Shown: piece after piece, positions 45,854-54,878 of the stretch
Numbering within the stretch: position 1 is the first letter of the stretch
Layout of the letters: each line of letters opens with the position of its first letter
NCBI RefSeq assembly: GCF_000730645.1
Contig: NZ_BBIU01000014.1
Span: forward strand, 1-64,000
From: Pseudomonas parafulva NBRC 16636 = DSM 17004
GTDB taxonomy: Bacteria; Pseudomonadota; Gammaproteobacteria; Pseudomonadales; Pseudomonadaceae
Direction: 5' to 3'
DNA length: 64,000 bases
The notes under the pieces: generated by a model
The model's database searches: none
Told to the model about the DNA's origin: nothing
Seen by the model: the letters and a program-made list of their open reading frames with translations, nothing else
Program-made: the position numbers and the translations under genes

Positions 45854-46705
45854 ATGTCCCAGTACCAGAGCCTTGATGCAGATGTACTGCGCACCTTCGT
45901 GGCCATCGCCGACCAGGGCGGCTTCACCCGCGCAGGGGAAGTGGTCAACCGCACACAGTCTGCTGTAAGCATGCAGATGAAACGCCTGGAAGAAGACATT
46001 CTGCAGCGCCAGCTGTTCGAGCGCGACGGCCGGCAGGTGCGGCTTACCGCCGAAGGCCAGGTACTGCTGGGCTACGCCCGCCGCATACTCAAGCTGCACG
46101 GGGAAGTGTTCAATACCTTGCGGATGCCGCACATGGTCGGGGTGGTGCGCATCGGCACGCCGGATGACTACGCCATGCGCTTTCTGCCGAGCATTCTGTC
46201 GAGCTTCGCCAAGGCCTACCCGCTGGTACAGGTGGAGGTGCATTGCGACACGTCCAGGCAACTGATGCAGCGCCAGGACCTGGACCTGACCATCGTTACC
46301 CGCGAGCCCGGTAACGAAGTGGGCCAGCTGTTGCGCCAGGAGCGGCTGGTGTGGGCCGCGGCCGAAGGCTTCTGCCCCCAGGAGCAGCGGCCCATGCCCC
46401 TGGCATTGTTCAACACCGAATGCTTCTGCCGCGCCTGGACCTGCAACGCCCTGGAGGCACAGGGCATCGACTACCGGGTCGCCTACACCAGCCCCAGCCT
46501 GTCGGCGATCTTTGCCGTGGTGACTGCTGGCCTGGCGGTGACTGCCCAGCTGCAGAGCCTGATCGGCGGCAACATGCGCATCCTTGGCGAAAACGAGGGG
46601 TTGCCGCAGCTGCCCCTGGCCAACGTGATGCTGGTGCGCAGCCCGAGCGTTGCATCGCCCATTACCGACTGCATGGCCGACTACATCATCGAAGGCTTCA
46701 AGTAG
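45854..46705 (+). CDS. LysR-family transcriptional regulator
   Basis: The 283-aa product starts at ATG 45854 (MSQYQSLDADVLRTFVAIAD); an in-frame extension to 45818 lacks family support. The N-terminal winged helix has GGFTRAGEVVNRTQSAVSMQMKRLEE. The effector domain follows (VVRIGTPDDYAMRFLP ... FAVVTAGLAVTAQL). It lies between a divergent DUF1127 gene and a convergent TauE-like gene. Its ligand is unknown. Confidence 0.93.
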   Translation: MSQYQSLDADVLRTFVAIADQGGFTRAGEVVNRTQSAVSMQMKRLEEDILQRQLFERDGRQVRLTAEGQVLLGYARRILKLHGEVFNTLRMPHMVGVVRIGTPDDYAMRFLPSILSSFAKAYPLVQVEVHCDTSRQLMQRQDLDLTIVTREPGNEVGQLLRQERLVWAAAEGFCPQEQRPMPLALFNTECFCRAWTCNALEAQGIDYRVAYTSPSLSAIFAVVTAGLAVTAQLQSLIGGNMRILGENEGLPQLPLANVMLVRSPSVASPITDCMADYIIEGFK

Positions 46706-46715
46706 CCGCCACCGG

Positions 46716-47465
46716 CTACAGCTCGAAGCCCAGCATGATGGCGCACACCACCAGGAACACGCAGAACATGCCACGCAGCACTTTTTCGGGTAATGCGTGG
46801 GCCAGTTTTACGCCCCAGCTGATGCTGAGCAATCCGCCCACCGCCAACGGGATGCCCACTGCCCAGTCCACACTGTGGTGCACGCCGTAGGTCACCAGTG
46901 TGACCAAGGTACTGGGCGCCGCCAGCGCCAGTGATAGCCCCTGTGCCACCACCTGGGTAGTGCCGAACACGCTGGTGAGCACTGGCGTAGCCACTACCGC
47001 GCCGCCGACGCCGAACAGCCCACCCATGGTCCCGGCAAAACTGCCCAGCACACCCAGCCAGGGCCAAGGGTGGCGCATTTCGGCGCTGGCTGGCGCCACC
47101 TTCATGAACAGGCGTGCGATATTCCAGAGCGCCAGCGCGATGAGAAAGCCGACGAAGCCCAGCCGCATCGAGTGAGCATCCAGCCCAACCGCCCAGATTG
47201 ACCCTAACCAGGCGAATACGAAGCTGCACAACGACAGCGGCAGGGCATGGCGCAGCTCGATACGGTTGCGCTGGTGGTAACGCCATAGCGCCAGCAGCAC
47301 GTTCGGCACCACCATCACCAACGCTGTGCCCTGGGCCAGCTGCTGGTCCAGGCCAAACAGCACGCCAAGCGCCGGAATGGCGATCAACCCGCCGCCAATC
47401 CCGAACAGCCCACCCACAGTGCCCAGGCCTGCGCCCAGCACCGCATACAACACCCACTCGATCAT
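46716..47465 (-). CDS. TauE/SafE-family anion exporter
   Basis: The 249-aa product is a polytopic membrane protein with two GGLFGIGGG / GGLFGVGGA repeats at the starts of its two halves, the hallmark of the TauE/SafE (sulfite/organosulfonate) family. About eight transmembrane segments are visible. Substrate is not predictable. It converges with the LysR gene 10 bp away. Confidence 0.92.
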   Translation of the reverse strand: MIEWVLYAVLGAGLGTVGGLFGIGGGLIAIPALGVLFGLDQQLAQGTALVMVVPNVLLALWRYHQRNRIELRHALPLSLCSFVFAWLGSIWAVGLDAHSMRLGFVGFLIALALWNIARLFMKVAPASAEMRHPWPWLGVLGSFAGTMGGLFGVGGAVVATPVLTSVFGTTQVVAQGLSLALAAPSTLVTLVTYGVHHSVDWAVGIPLAVGGLLSISWGVKLAHALPEKVLRGMFCVFLVVCAIMLGFEL

Positions 47466-47711
47466 CCTGGCTCCGCTTCATCACGCTATGAAGCCGGCCA
47501 TGCTAGCGACTGCAAGGCGGCAGGGGAACGCAAATACGCAGTGTCGTGAATTTGAAACGAACTCTGCTGGCGTATTGCTGCTCGAATTCTTCAAGAGCCG
47601 CTTGACCCTCGTCCCAGCCGGGCCGCGGGCGCTGCGCAGTGAATGACGCTGGTAGTGAGCGCACCAACCATCAGCGTGCGAGATTCTTATTCGACGAATT
47701 CAAGGACCTGC

Positions 47712-48167
47712 ATGAACGCCGACACCAAAGCCACTGGCGCCGAGCTGCTCCTGGACAACCAGGTCTGCTTCGCCCTGCACTCCACCTCGTTGCTGATGAC
47801 GAAGGTCTACAAGCCGCTGCTCCAAGCCCTCAACCTCACCTACCCCCAATACCTGGCCATGCTGGTGCTGTGGGAACATGATGGGCTGACGGTAGGAGAG
47901 ATCAGCCAGCACCTGCTGACCGACCCAGGCTCACTCACCCCTTTACTCAAACGCCTGGAAAGCGAAGGCCTGCTCAAGCGCACCCGCAGCCGGGAGGATG
48001 AGCGGGTTGTGATGGTGCAGCTGACCGACAAAGGGCGTGCGTTGCAGGAACAGGCCAAGGAGGTGCCGCAACGTATCCTCGAAGCCAGCGGGCGCACACC
48101 TGAAGGGTTGCAGAAATTGCAGCAAGACTTGCTGGAGTTGCGCGACCGACTGCACAAGAGCCTGTAG
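47712..48167 (+). CDS. ohrR: MarR-family peroxide sensor OhrR-like
   Basis: The 151-aa product starts at ATG 47712 and has a winged helix of the MarR type (LTVGEISQHLLTDPGSLTPLLKRLESEGLLKR). The N-terminal Cys19 in NQVCFALHSTS is where OhrR proteins sense organic hydroperoxides; KVYKPLLQALNLTYPQYLAMLVLWE is also OhrR-like. The target gene ohr, usually adjacent, is absent: after the stop come only a terminator and efp. Confidence 0.85.
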   Translation: MNADTKATGAELLLDNQVCFALHSTSLLMTKVYKPLLQALNLTYPQYLAMLVLWEHDGLTVGEISQHLLTDPGSLTPLLKRLESEGLLKRTRSREDERVVMVQLTDKGRALQEQAKEVPQRILEASGRTPEGLQKLQQDLLELRDRLHKSL

Positions 48168-48190
48168 CGGGCACAGCTTTCAGCATGCAC

Positions 48191-48218
48191 AAAAAAACCC
48201 GGCAAGCGCCGGGTTTTT
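48191..48218. terminator. Bidirectional terminator between ohrR and efp
   Basis: CCCGGC-aagc-GCCGGG is flanked by seven A on the left and five T on the right, which extends the stem and serves both converging genes. Confidence 0.88.
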
Positions 48219-48235
48219 GCGTTACGCAAGAAGGC

Positions 48236-48808
48236 TTACTTCTTGGAACGGCCTTTGTACACGCCACCTTCGCGAGTGTCGATGTCGATCCACTCGTCGA
48301 TGTTGATGAAGTCGGCAACCTGCAGTTCGGTACCGTTCTTTAGCTTGGCAGGCTTCATGACCTTGCCCGAGGTGTCGCCACGTGCAGCGTTCTCGGTGTA
48401 GACCACTTGGCGGCTGATGGTGGTCGGCAGTTCAACCGATACCAGGCGGCCTTCGAAGAACACGGCTTCGCAGACGTCTTCCATGCCTTCTTCGATGAAC
48501 GGCAGAACGGCTTCGATGTCCTCGGCGTTCAGCTCGTACATGGTGTAGTCGGTGGTGTCCATGAAGGTGTACGAGTCACCGCTGATGAACGACAGGGTCG
48601 CTTCTTTGCGATCCAGGATCACGTCGTCCAGCTTGTCGTCCGCACCGTACACGGTTTCGGTCTTGTAGCCGGTCAGCAGGTTCTTCAGCTTGGTCTTCAT
48701 GATCGCGCTGTTGCGACCCGACTTGGTGAATTCGGCTTTTTGTACCAGCCACGGGTCGTTATCGATCCGCAGTACGGTGCCGGGCTTCAGTTCTTTACCA
48801 GTTTTCAT
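48236..48808 (-). CDS. efp: Elongation factor P, Arg32 type
   Basis: The 190-aa product has the three-domain EF-P pattern ([52 protein letters not shown]). The loop tip is KSGRNSA with Arg32 in place of the lysine used by EpmA systems. Arg32 EF-P is activated by rhamnosylation by EarP, encoded immediately upstream. EF-P relieves ribosome stalling at polyproline. Confidence 0.97.
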   Translation of the reverse strand: MKTGKELKPGTVLRIDNDPWLVQKAEFTKSGRNSAIMKTKLKNLLTGYKTETVYGADDKLDDVILDRKEATLSFISGDSYTFMDTTDYTMYELNAEDIEAVLPFIEEGMEDVCEAVFFEGRLVSVELPTTISRQVVYTENAARGDTSGKVMKPAKLKNGTELQVADFINIDEWIDIDTREGGVYKGRSKK

Positions 48809-48856
48809 TACGCAGTATCCGAATCTGGATGGATTTATAAAAATCGAGGCCGCATA

Positions 48857-49990
48857 TCATAGCCAATTTCGGTAAAACTGTACCAGCGTCATGGCAAGGT
48901 CCGGCTGGGCGGCCTGTTTTGCACACCATTGGCGGGCGTGGGCCTGCAGTTCCGGCCAGTGCACCATGAACCCGCGCCAGGCGGCGTCCATGTCCTGATG
49001 CATGTTCCAGGCCCGCCACAGGGTCAGCAGCGCGTGCGCGGCAGGCTCCGACAGGCCTTTGCGGTAAATCGCCAGGAACGCCTCGAGTTTTTCCCAGTGG
49101 GCGTTCTCTTCCTGCACGTAGATGTGCCACAGCATGGGCCGCCCGGCCCACTGGGCGCGCACGAACGAATCTTCGCCGCGCACGGCGTTGAAATCGCAGC
49201 ACCACAGCAAGCGGTCGTAATCGTCCTGGCTGACGAAAGGCAACACCTGCACGGTCAACGTGCCACGCTGGTGAATGGCGCCTACCGCCAGTTCTGGCTC
49301 ATTCAGCCAGGCGCAGAGCTCAGGCACGATGCGGCCCTGGGGCACCAGCATGTGGCTGGGGTTGGCCGCGCTGGCCAGGGCGTCCAGCCAGCCGCCCAGT
49401 TGCGGGTTTTCGTAGGCGAACAGCGAAATCAGTGCGGCGCCGGCCTGGGGCTGTACCCCAAGCCTGGCAAGGTGCCCGGCGCGCTGGGCAGGGTCGGCCT
49501 CGAACGCCACGCGGCGGGCCAGCAAACCGGCCTCACGCAGCAGCCCGCCCGTACGCTCGGTAAACCCGGGGAAGTAAAACACGGTGCGCAACCCATTGGG
49601 TTTGGGGGACGGCAAGCCATGGCAGCCCTCGACCCATTCTTCGGCGCTGAGGTATTCCAGGTTCAGCCACAAGGCTGGGGCCGGGCGGCTGCACAAGGCT
49701 TCGACATAGGCGTCAGGCAAGCGGCAACCGAACGCGGCAATCACCACGTCCGCCGTACCCGCGGGCGCCCACTCGGCCGGCCAGTGAAGCACCTCGACCC
49801 CCTGTTGCATTTGCCGGGCTGCGCCCAGGTCGGCCCCGGGGCACAACGGCACGAATGCCCGCAGGTCATCCACCCACAGGCGCACGGCCACCCCGTGCTC
49901 GGCAACCAACTGGCGAGCCAGGCGCCAGGTGACGCCGATATCGCCATAGTTGTCGACGACCGTGCAGAAGATATCCCAGGTGGCTTTCAC
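48857..49990 (-). CDS. earP: EF-P arginine rhamnosyltransferase EarP
   Basis: The 377-aa product starts at GTG 49990 (MKATWDIFCTVVDNYGDIGVTWRLARQL), matching EarP start; longer frames lack support. It shows the catalytic Asp13 and Asp17 in VVDNYGDIG, and a nucleotide-sugar-binding C-terminal half (NAVRGEDSFVRAQWAGRPMLWHIY). It transfers rhamnose from dTDP-rhamnose to EF-P Arg32. It is upstream of efp on the same strand with 48 bp between. Confidence 0.93.
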   Translation of the reverse strand: MKATWDIFCTVVDNYGDIGVTWRLARQLVAEHGVAVRLWVDDLRAFVPLCPGADLGAARQMQQGVEVLHWPAEWAPAGTADVVIAAFGCRLPDAYVEALCSRPAPALWLNLEYLSAEEWVEGCHGLPSPKPNGLRTVFYFPGFTERTGGLLREAGLLARRVAFEADPAQRAGHLARLGVQPQAGAALISLFAYENPQLGGWLDALASAANPSHMLVPQGRIVPELCAWLNEPELAVGAIHQRGTLTVQVLPFVSQDDYDRLLWCCDFNAVRGEDSFVRAQWAGRPMLWHIYVQEENAHWEKLEAFLAIYRKGLSEPAAHALLTLWRAWNMHQDMDAAWRGFMVHWPELQAHARQWCAKQAAQPDLAMTLVQFYRNWL

Positions 49991-50118
49991 GCGCCCCGCC
50001 CTCGCCCATGCCCAAAAGTGCGAATTCTGCGCATAAACTAAGGCCAACGAAAGCACCGTCGCGGATTATTACCCTGCCCATGCGACAATGCGCCCATTCT
50101 GATGCACAGGAGACTGCC

Positions 50119-50499
50119 ATGCCCCGCCCCCGCGAATTGAGGATTACCCTCAGGCCTCTGCCTTTGATACTCAGCGTCGCGGTAGGCCTGTGGCTTGGCG
50201 CTGGCGCCATTGCACTAAGCATCTGGGCTGCGTCATTCATATGGCCAGAGGCGCCACGGCCATTGGACGAGGCCGCCACTACCAGCGCCCCGCATACAGC
50301 GCCCCCGTCAGCGGCTGCCGAAGACTCCCAAGCGCGCATGTTCGAGCAGTATAAAAAGGGGGTGCAGAAACAGGCGGCAGAAGCCGCCCAGGGCGACCCG
50401 CGCAACCTCGACAGCCCCAAGTGTCAGTTCTGGCTGCAACAGAACCGCACGGCGCCCACCGACAAAAGCCAGGCCAATGTGCTGGAGTTCTGCTACTGA
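50119..50499 (+). CDS. Small single-pass membrane protein, hypothetical
   Basis: The 126-aa product begins at ATG 50119 with a CAGGAGACTGCC site. One N-terminal transmembrane helix (LILSVAVGLWLGAGAIALSIWAASF in two parts) is followed by an Ala/Pro-rich linker and a short C-terminal part with two Cys (SPKCQFWLQ ... NVLEFCY), which could pair in the periplasm. It ends 2 bp before the GreA-like gene. Function unknown. Confidence 0.78.
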   Translation: MPRPRELRITLRPLPLILSVAVGLWLGAGAIALSIWAASFIWPEAPRPLDEAATTSAPHTAPPSAAAEDSQARMFEQYKKGVQKQAAEAAQGDPRNLDSPKCQFWLQQNRTAPTDKSQANVLEFCY

Positions 50500-50501
50500 T
50501 C

Positions 50502-50972
50502 ATGAACAAGCCGCTTTTACTGGCACAGATCGTTGCCACCCTCGAGCGTGACCTGGACGTGCTGACCCGCGCCGCGCAAACCGCCTACGAAACGGCAACA
50601 GCCGAAGAAAACGTTGCCGAGAACAAGTACGACACACTGGGCCTGGAAGCTTCATACCTGGCTACCGGCCAGGCGCGCCGCAGCGCCGAGATCCGCCAGG
50701 CGCTGCTCGGCTACCAACAACTGCTGCTGCGCGACTACGACCCGCACCGTGGCATTCAGGTGAGCAACCTGATCACCCTAGAGGATGAAAAGGGAGCCCG
50801 GCAGCAGCTGTTTCTGGGCCCCGCAGCCGCTGGTTTGAAGATTGCCGACGGCACCCAGGCAACCACCGTGATCACCCCTCGCTCGCCGCTGGGCCAGCAA
50901 CTGATCGGCAAACGCGTTGACGATGAAGTGACGCTTGCCGCACACACCCTGGTGATCGTCGCCGCCACCTGA
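50502..50972 (+). CDS. GreA/GreB-family transcription factor paralogue
   Basis: The 156-aa product has an N-terminal coiled coil (TLERDLDVLTRAAQTAYETATAEENVAENKYDT, here cited as two stretches around TAEENVAENK) and a C-terminal GreA/GreB domain ending SPLGQQLIGKRVDDEV. Gre factors enter the RNA polymerase secondary channel. The tip here keeps acidic residues (Glu, Asp) but the pattern differs from standard GreA, so it may be a variant without transcript cleavage. Confidence 0.8.
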   Translation: MNKPLLLAQIVATLERDLDVLTRAAQTAYETATAEENVAENKYDTLGLEASYLATGQARRSAEIRQALLGYQQLLLRDYDPHRGIQVSNLITLEDEKGARQQLFLGPAAAGLKIADGTQATTVITPRSPLGQQLIGKRVDDEVTLAAHTLVIVAAT

Positions 50973-51027
50973 GCTACGACGCCTGCCCATAGCCACCTTT
51001 GTTTACACTGCCCGCCAAGAGACCCGT

Positions 51028-52206
51028 ATGACCAACCCCACCCTCAGCCGCGCCCTGATCCTGCTGATGGCCACCGCCACCGGCCTGGCCGTGGCCAGCA
51101 ACTACTACGCCCAGCCGTTGCTGCACAGCATTGCCGAACAGTTCGGCCTGAGCACCGCGGCTGCCGGCAGCATCGTCATCGCCGCGCAGCTGAGCTACGG
51201 CGCCGGCCTGCTGTTGTTGGCGCCCTTGGGCGACCTGTTCGAGCAGCGCCGCCTGATTACCGTGATGACCGCCATCGCAACCCTTGGGCTGATCATCAGT
51301 GCGTGCGCCCCGAGCCTGCCCTGGCTGATTCTGGGTACCACGCTTACCGGGCTGTTCTCGGTGGTGGCGCAAATCCTGGTGCCCATGGCCGCGTCCCTCA
51401 GCGCGCCCAACCTCAGGGGGCGCGCGGTCGGGACGCTGATGAGCGGCCTGTTGCTGGGCATTCTGCTGGCACGCACCGCAGCCGGCTTCATGGCCGAACT
51501 GGGTGGCTGGCGCAGCATCTATGTGCTGGCCGCCGTACTGATGGCTATTACTGCACTGGCCCTGCACCGCAACCTGCCACAACACCACAGCCATGCCGGG
51601 CTGAAGTACCCGGCGCTGATCGGCTCGGTGTTCAGGCTGTTTGCCCAGGAGCCGGTACTGCGCCTGCGTTCGCTGCTGGGGTTGCTGGCATTCAGCCTGT
51701 TTGCGTTGTTCTGGACGCCGCTGGCGTTCCTGCTGGCCAGCGAGCCCTACCATTATTCCGACGCGGTGATCGGCCTGTTCGGGCTGGCGGGGGCCGCGGG
51801 CGCGTTGTCGGCCAACTGGGCGGGCCGCCTGGCAGACCATGGCAAAGGGGCGCTGGGCACCACCGTAGGCCTGGTGGTGCTGTTGCTGTCCTGGGTACCA
51901 CTGGGGTTCGCCCAGCAGTCGCTGGTGGCGTTGCTGCTGGGGGTGCTGATGCTGGACCTGGCGGTGCAACTGGTGCACGTCAGCAACCAGAATGCCGTTA
52001 TCGCCCTGCGGCCCGAGGCCCGTACGCGGCTTAATGCGGGGTATATCACCTGCTACTTCATTGGCGGCGCCTTGGGCTCGCTGCTGGGTACACAGCTGTT
52101 CCAGCACCATGGCTGGCCGGGCATCGTGGTGGCAGGGCTGGCGATTGGCACCTTGGCGCTGCTGGTGTGGGGCCTGGCCCGCCGCGCAACGCCAGCCATG
52201 GCCTGA
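51028..52206 (+). CDS. MFS efflux transporter
   Basis: The 392-aa product has about twelve transmembrane helices and the MFS loop pattern (GDLFEQRRLI between helices 2 and 3). It starts with the ATGLAVASNYYAQPLL motif of the YgaY/NepI-like drug:proton antiporters. The substrate is not predictable. A terminator lies 34 bp after its stop. Confidence 0.9.
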   Translation: MTNPTLSRALILLMATATGLAVASNYYAQPLLHSIAEQFGLSTAAAGSIVIAAQLSYGAGLLLLAPLGDLFEQRRLITVMTAIATLGLIISACAPSLPWLILGTTLTGLFSVVAQILVPMAASLSAPNLRGRAVGTLMSGLLLGILLARTAAGFMAELGGWRSIYVLAAVLMAITALALHRNLPQHHSHAGLKYPALIGSVFRLFAQEPVLRLRSLLGLLAFSLFALFWTPLAFLLASEPYHYSDAVIGLFGLAGAAGALSANWAGRLADHGKGALGTTVGLVVLLLSWVPLGFAQQSLVALLLGVLMLDLAVQLVHVSNQNAVIALRPEARTRLNAGYITCYFIGGALGSLLGTQLFQHHGWPGIVVAGLAIGTLALLVWGLARRATPAMA

Positions 52207-52239
52207 CCCCAACGGCGCGCACTGATCGCTTCGGGCCGA

Positions 52240-52267
52240 AGGCGGCTGCTAAGATGCCGCCTTTTTC
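52240..52267 (+). terminator. Terminator after the MFS gene
   Basis: AGGCGGC-tgctaagat-GCCGCCT forms a 7-bp stem followed by TTTTCTTGG. It lies right before the TonB receptor's ribosome site, so it could also act as a leader hairpin for that gene. Confidence 0.7.
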
Positions 52268-52288
52268 TTGGCCTTCAGGAACCTCGAC

Positions 52289-54421
52289 ATGCCTGCGTGC
52301 AACCCTCGCCTGCCCTTCAGCCTGCTCAGCCTGGGCCTGGCCTTGCAGTGCCCCAACGCCCTCGGCCAGGGCAGCCTGGAGCTGGCGCCGGTGCAGGTGT
52401 CCGATACGTATGCCGCAGGCAGCTACCAGGCAACCCAGGCCGCGGTAGGCGGCTTCCAGCCGGGCCCGACACTGGATACCCCCGCTTCGATCAGCGTATT
52501 CAGCCAGCAAATGCTGGAAGACCGCCAGGTGCGCCTGCTCAGCGAAGTGCTGCAAGGTGACGCCGCTGTGGGCGAAAGCTATGCGCCGGTGGGCTACTAC
52601 GAAAACTTCAATGTACGAGGCTTTGAGCTCAATGCTGCCAGCAGCTACCGCGTCAACGGCCAGACCGTGGTCGGCGAGCAGAATGTGGCGCTGGAAAACA
52701 AGCAGCAGGTAGAGCTATTGAAGGGGTTGTCTGGCCTGCAGAGCGGTGTGTCCGCACCCGGGGGCCTGATCAATTATGTGACCAAGCGGCCTGAAGCGGT
52801 GCACAGCGTCACGCTGGCCGGCACCGACCAGGGTGGGCGCTACCTGGCCACCGACCTTGGCGGCTGGTTCGGCAGCGAGCGGCAGTTCGGCCTGCGTGCC
52901 AACCTGGCGCACGAGACCATCGGCTCGTATGTGGAGCACGCCGACGGCAAGCGGGACTTTGCCTCGCTGGCGTTCGACTGGCAGCTCAGCCCTGCTGCCA
53001 CCTTGCAGCTCGATGCGGAATACCAGCACCGCGAACAACGCTCGGTGCCGGGCTATCAGCTACTGGGTGGCCGCGAAGTGCCCCATGGCATAGACCCCCA
53101 TGACCGCCTGGCCTATCAGGGCTGGGCCAAACCGGTACAGAACGACTCTCTGAACCTGGGCGGGCGCTTTGAGTACCGCTTCAGCGACGCATGGGCCGCC
53201 ACGCTCAGCGGGTCCCGCAGCAAAGCGATCATCGACGACTACAGTGCCTTTGCCTGGGGCTCGAGCGAAGGTGCGTTCTTCTCCGGCACTGGCGACTACG
53301 ACATCTACGACTTCCGCAGCCCCGATGACACGCGCCGTATTGATGAAGTGCAGGCCACCGTGGATGGGCACTTCGATGCGCTGGGCGTGGGCCACGAGCT
53401 GACCCTCGGCACCAGCGCCCAGCGCCGTACCCAGGACCAGCGGCCCTATTACAACGCGTGGCTGGGTACCGGCAACATCGCCACCGGTGCCCCGGCCCTG
53501 GCGCCATCGAGCAACCCGGTGGGCGCCAGCCAGCGGCGCCTGGACAGCCGCCAGTACGGGCTGTTCGTCACCGACCGCATCCATTTCAGTGAGGCCTGGC
53601 AAACCGTGCTGGGCGCCCGCGAAGTACGCCTGGACGAACGAACCTGGGACCAGGACGGTGTTGCCGGGCGTCACACCCAGCAGTACCAGTTGCTGCCCAA
53701 TGCGGCGCTTATCTACAAACCGCAGCCGGATACCACCCTATACGCCAGCTATACCAAAGGCCTTTCTGCCGGCGGCACAGCGCCGTGGTTCGCCAGCAAT
53801 GCTGCCGAGATACTTGCCCCAACCCTGTCGCGCCAGCTGGAGGTGGGCGTGAAGCACGACTGGCAAGGCCTGAGCCTGAGCGCTGCCTTGTTCCAGATAC
53901 GCCAGGCCTACCAGTACGCAAGGCCCGACGGCGGCGGCAGCTTCACCTACGTGCAGCAAGGCCAGCAGAAGAATACCGGGCTGGAGCTGGGGGCCACTGG
54001 CTGGCTTACGTCCAACCTGCAGGTGCAGGCCAGCGCAGCCGCCATTCGCGCGCGGGTGCAGGGCAGCGGCACTGAGGCCTATGAAGGCCACCAGGCGATC
54101 AACGTACCCAGGTTCCGGGCGGCCCTGTATGGGGAGTACAACCTGCCGGTGCCGGGGCTGGCGCTGCTGGGCGGCGGGCGCTACAGCGCCAGTAAGGCGG
54201 CCAGCAAAAACGGCGACGTGAAGGTGGGCGGGTACGCCGTGTTCGACCTCGGTGGCCGCTACCGCACACAGGTGGGTGGGTATGACACGGTGCTGCGGCT
54301 GACGGTGGACAACCTGTTCGACAAGCGTTACTGGCGCGATGTGGGGGATTACCTGGGGGACAATTACCTGTTCCAGGGTGCGCCGCGCACCGCCCGGCTG
54401 GCGGCGACGGTTAGCTTTTGA
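52289..54421 (+). CDS. TonB-dependent siderophore receptor
   Basis: The 710-aa product starts at ATG 52289 (TTCAGGAACC site) with a signal peptide. A plug domain follows: TLDTPASISVFSQQMLEDRQV, with conserved NVRGFEL and SGLQSGVSAPGGLINYVTKRP. A 22-strand type barrel ends RTARLAATVSF with the C-terminal Phe needed for BAM recognition. It imports an iron-siderophore powered by TonB. No signalling domain (STN) is seen, and no sigma/anti-sigma pair is adjacent. I found no clear Fur box in the short leader. Confidence 0.95.
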   Translation: MPACNPRLPFSLLSLGLALQCPNALGQGSLELAPVQVSDTYAAGSYQATQAAVGGFQPGPTLDTPASISVFSQQMLEDRQVRLLSEVLQGDAAVGESYAPVGYYENFNVRGFELNAASSYRVNGQTVVGEQNVALENKQQVELLKGLSGLQSGVSAPGGLINYVTKRPEAVHSVTLAGTDQGGRYLATDLGGWFGSERQFGLRANLAHETIGSYVEHADGKRDFASLAFDWQLSPAATLQLDAEYQHREQRSVPGYQLLGGREVPHGIDPHDRLAYQGWAKPVQNDSLNLGGRFEYRFSDAWAATLSGSRSKAIIDDYSAFAWGSSEGAFFSGTGDYDIYDFRSPDDTRRIDEVQATVDGHFDALGVGHELTLGTSAQRRTQDQRPYYNAWLGTGNIATGAPALAPSSNPVGASQRRLDSRQYGLFVTDRIHFSEAWQTVLGAREVRLDERTWDQDGVAGRHTQQYQLLPNAALIYKPQPDTTLYASYTKGLSAGGTAPWFASNAAEILAPTLSRQLEVGVKHDWQGLSLSAALFQIRQAYQYARPDGGGSFTYVQQGQQKNTGLELGATGWLTSNLQVQASAAAIRARVQGSGTEAYEGHQAINVPRFRAALYGEYNLPVPGLALLGGGRYSASKAASKNGDVKVGGYAVFDLGGRYRTQVGGYDTVLRLTVDNLFDKRYWRDVGDYLGDNYLFQGAPRTARLAATVSF

Positions 54422-54448
54422 TACCAAGGCACTGGATGAGTGGGGATG

Positions 54449-54492
54449 GCACCGGCTGCGCCGGTGTTCGCCGGTAAACCGGCTCCTACAGG
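54449..54492. repeat. REP-like palindromes after the TonB receptor
   Basis: CACCGGC-tgc-GCCGGTG (54450-54466) is followed by GCCGGTAAACCGGCTCCTAC, a form of the P. putida REP. The stems may also end receptor transcription. Confidence 0.7.
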
Positions 54493-54545
54493 ATTGGGGG
54501 CGGGTTTCACCGCCCTCCTCCAGCCCTCACAAAACAGCCAGTAAC

Positions 54546-54578
54546 AAAAAGCCCCCGGGCTTTTCAGCGCGGGGGCTC
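54546..54578 (-). terminator. Terminator of tRNA-Ser
   Basis: AGCCCCCG and CGGGGGCT pair across 54551-54578, and a run of A on the plus strand at 54546-54550 gives T's on the leftward transcript, just past the tRNA-Ser 3' end. Confidence 0.75.
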
Positions 54579-54589
54579 TTCGTAGAATG

Positions 54590-54679
54590 TGGCGGTGAAG
54601 AAGGGATTTGAACCCTTGATACGATTTCTCGTATACACACTTTCCAGGCGTGCTCCTTCGACCACTCGGACACTTCACC
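54590..54679 (-). tRNA. tRNA-Ser (GGA)
   Basis: The 90-nt gene has the long variable arm of tRNA-Ser (TATACGAG..CTCGTATA region), acceptor GGTGAAG / CTTCACC, an anticodon loop CTGGAAA with GGA, and encoded CCA. The following 54680-54878 shows nothing else I can name. Confidence 0.95.
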
Positions 54680-54878
54680 GTTTTCCCTTCAAGCCTTTCA
54701 GCCTGTCGAGGCGCGCTAATTTAGTGGAAGGTCTTTTCTTTGGCAAGCATTTTTTTCAAATTTTTCATGTATTTGCATCAGAAGCCCGGCAAGGGCTGAC
54801 TGGCCAGTCAGCCTTGCTGCTTTACCTGGCCCTCGGCGCTGGGTAACGTCATCGCCACGCCAACAACAGGACTGCGCC

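Noticed and set aside
50974..52212. 412-codon open frame on the minus strand over the MFS gene
   Set aside because: Its Gln/Arg/His-rich sequence is the antisense of membrane-helix codons; the transporter is the real gene.
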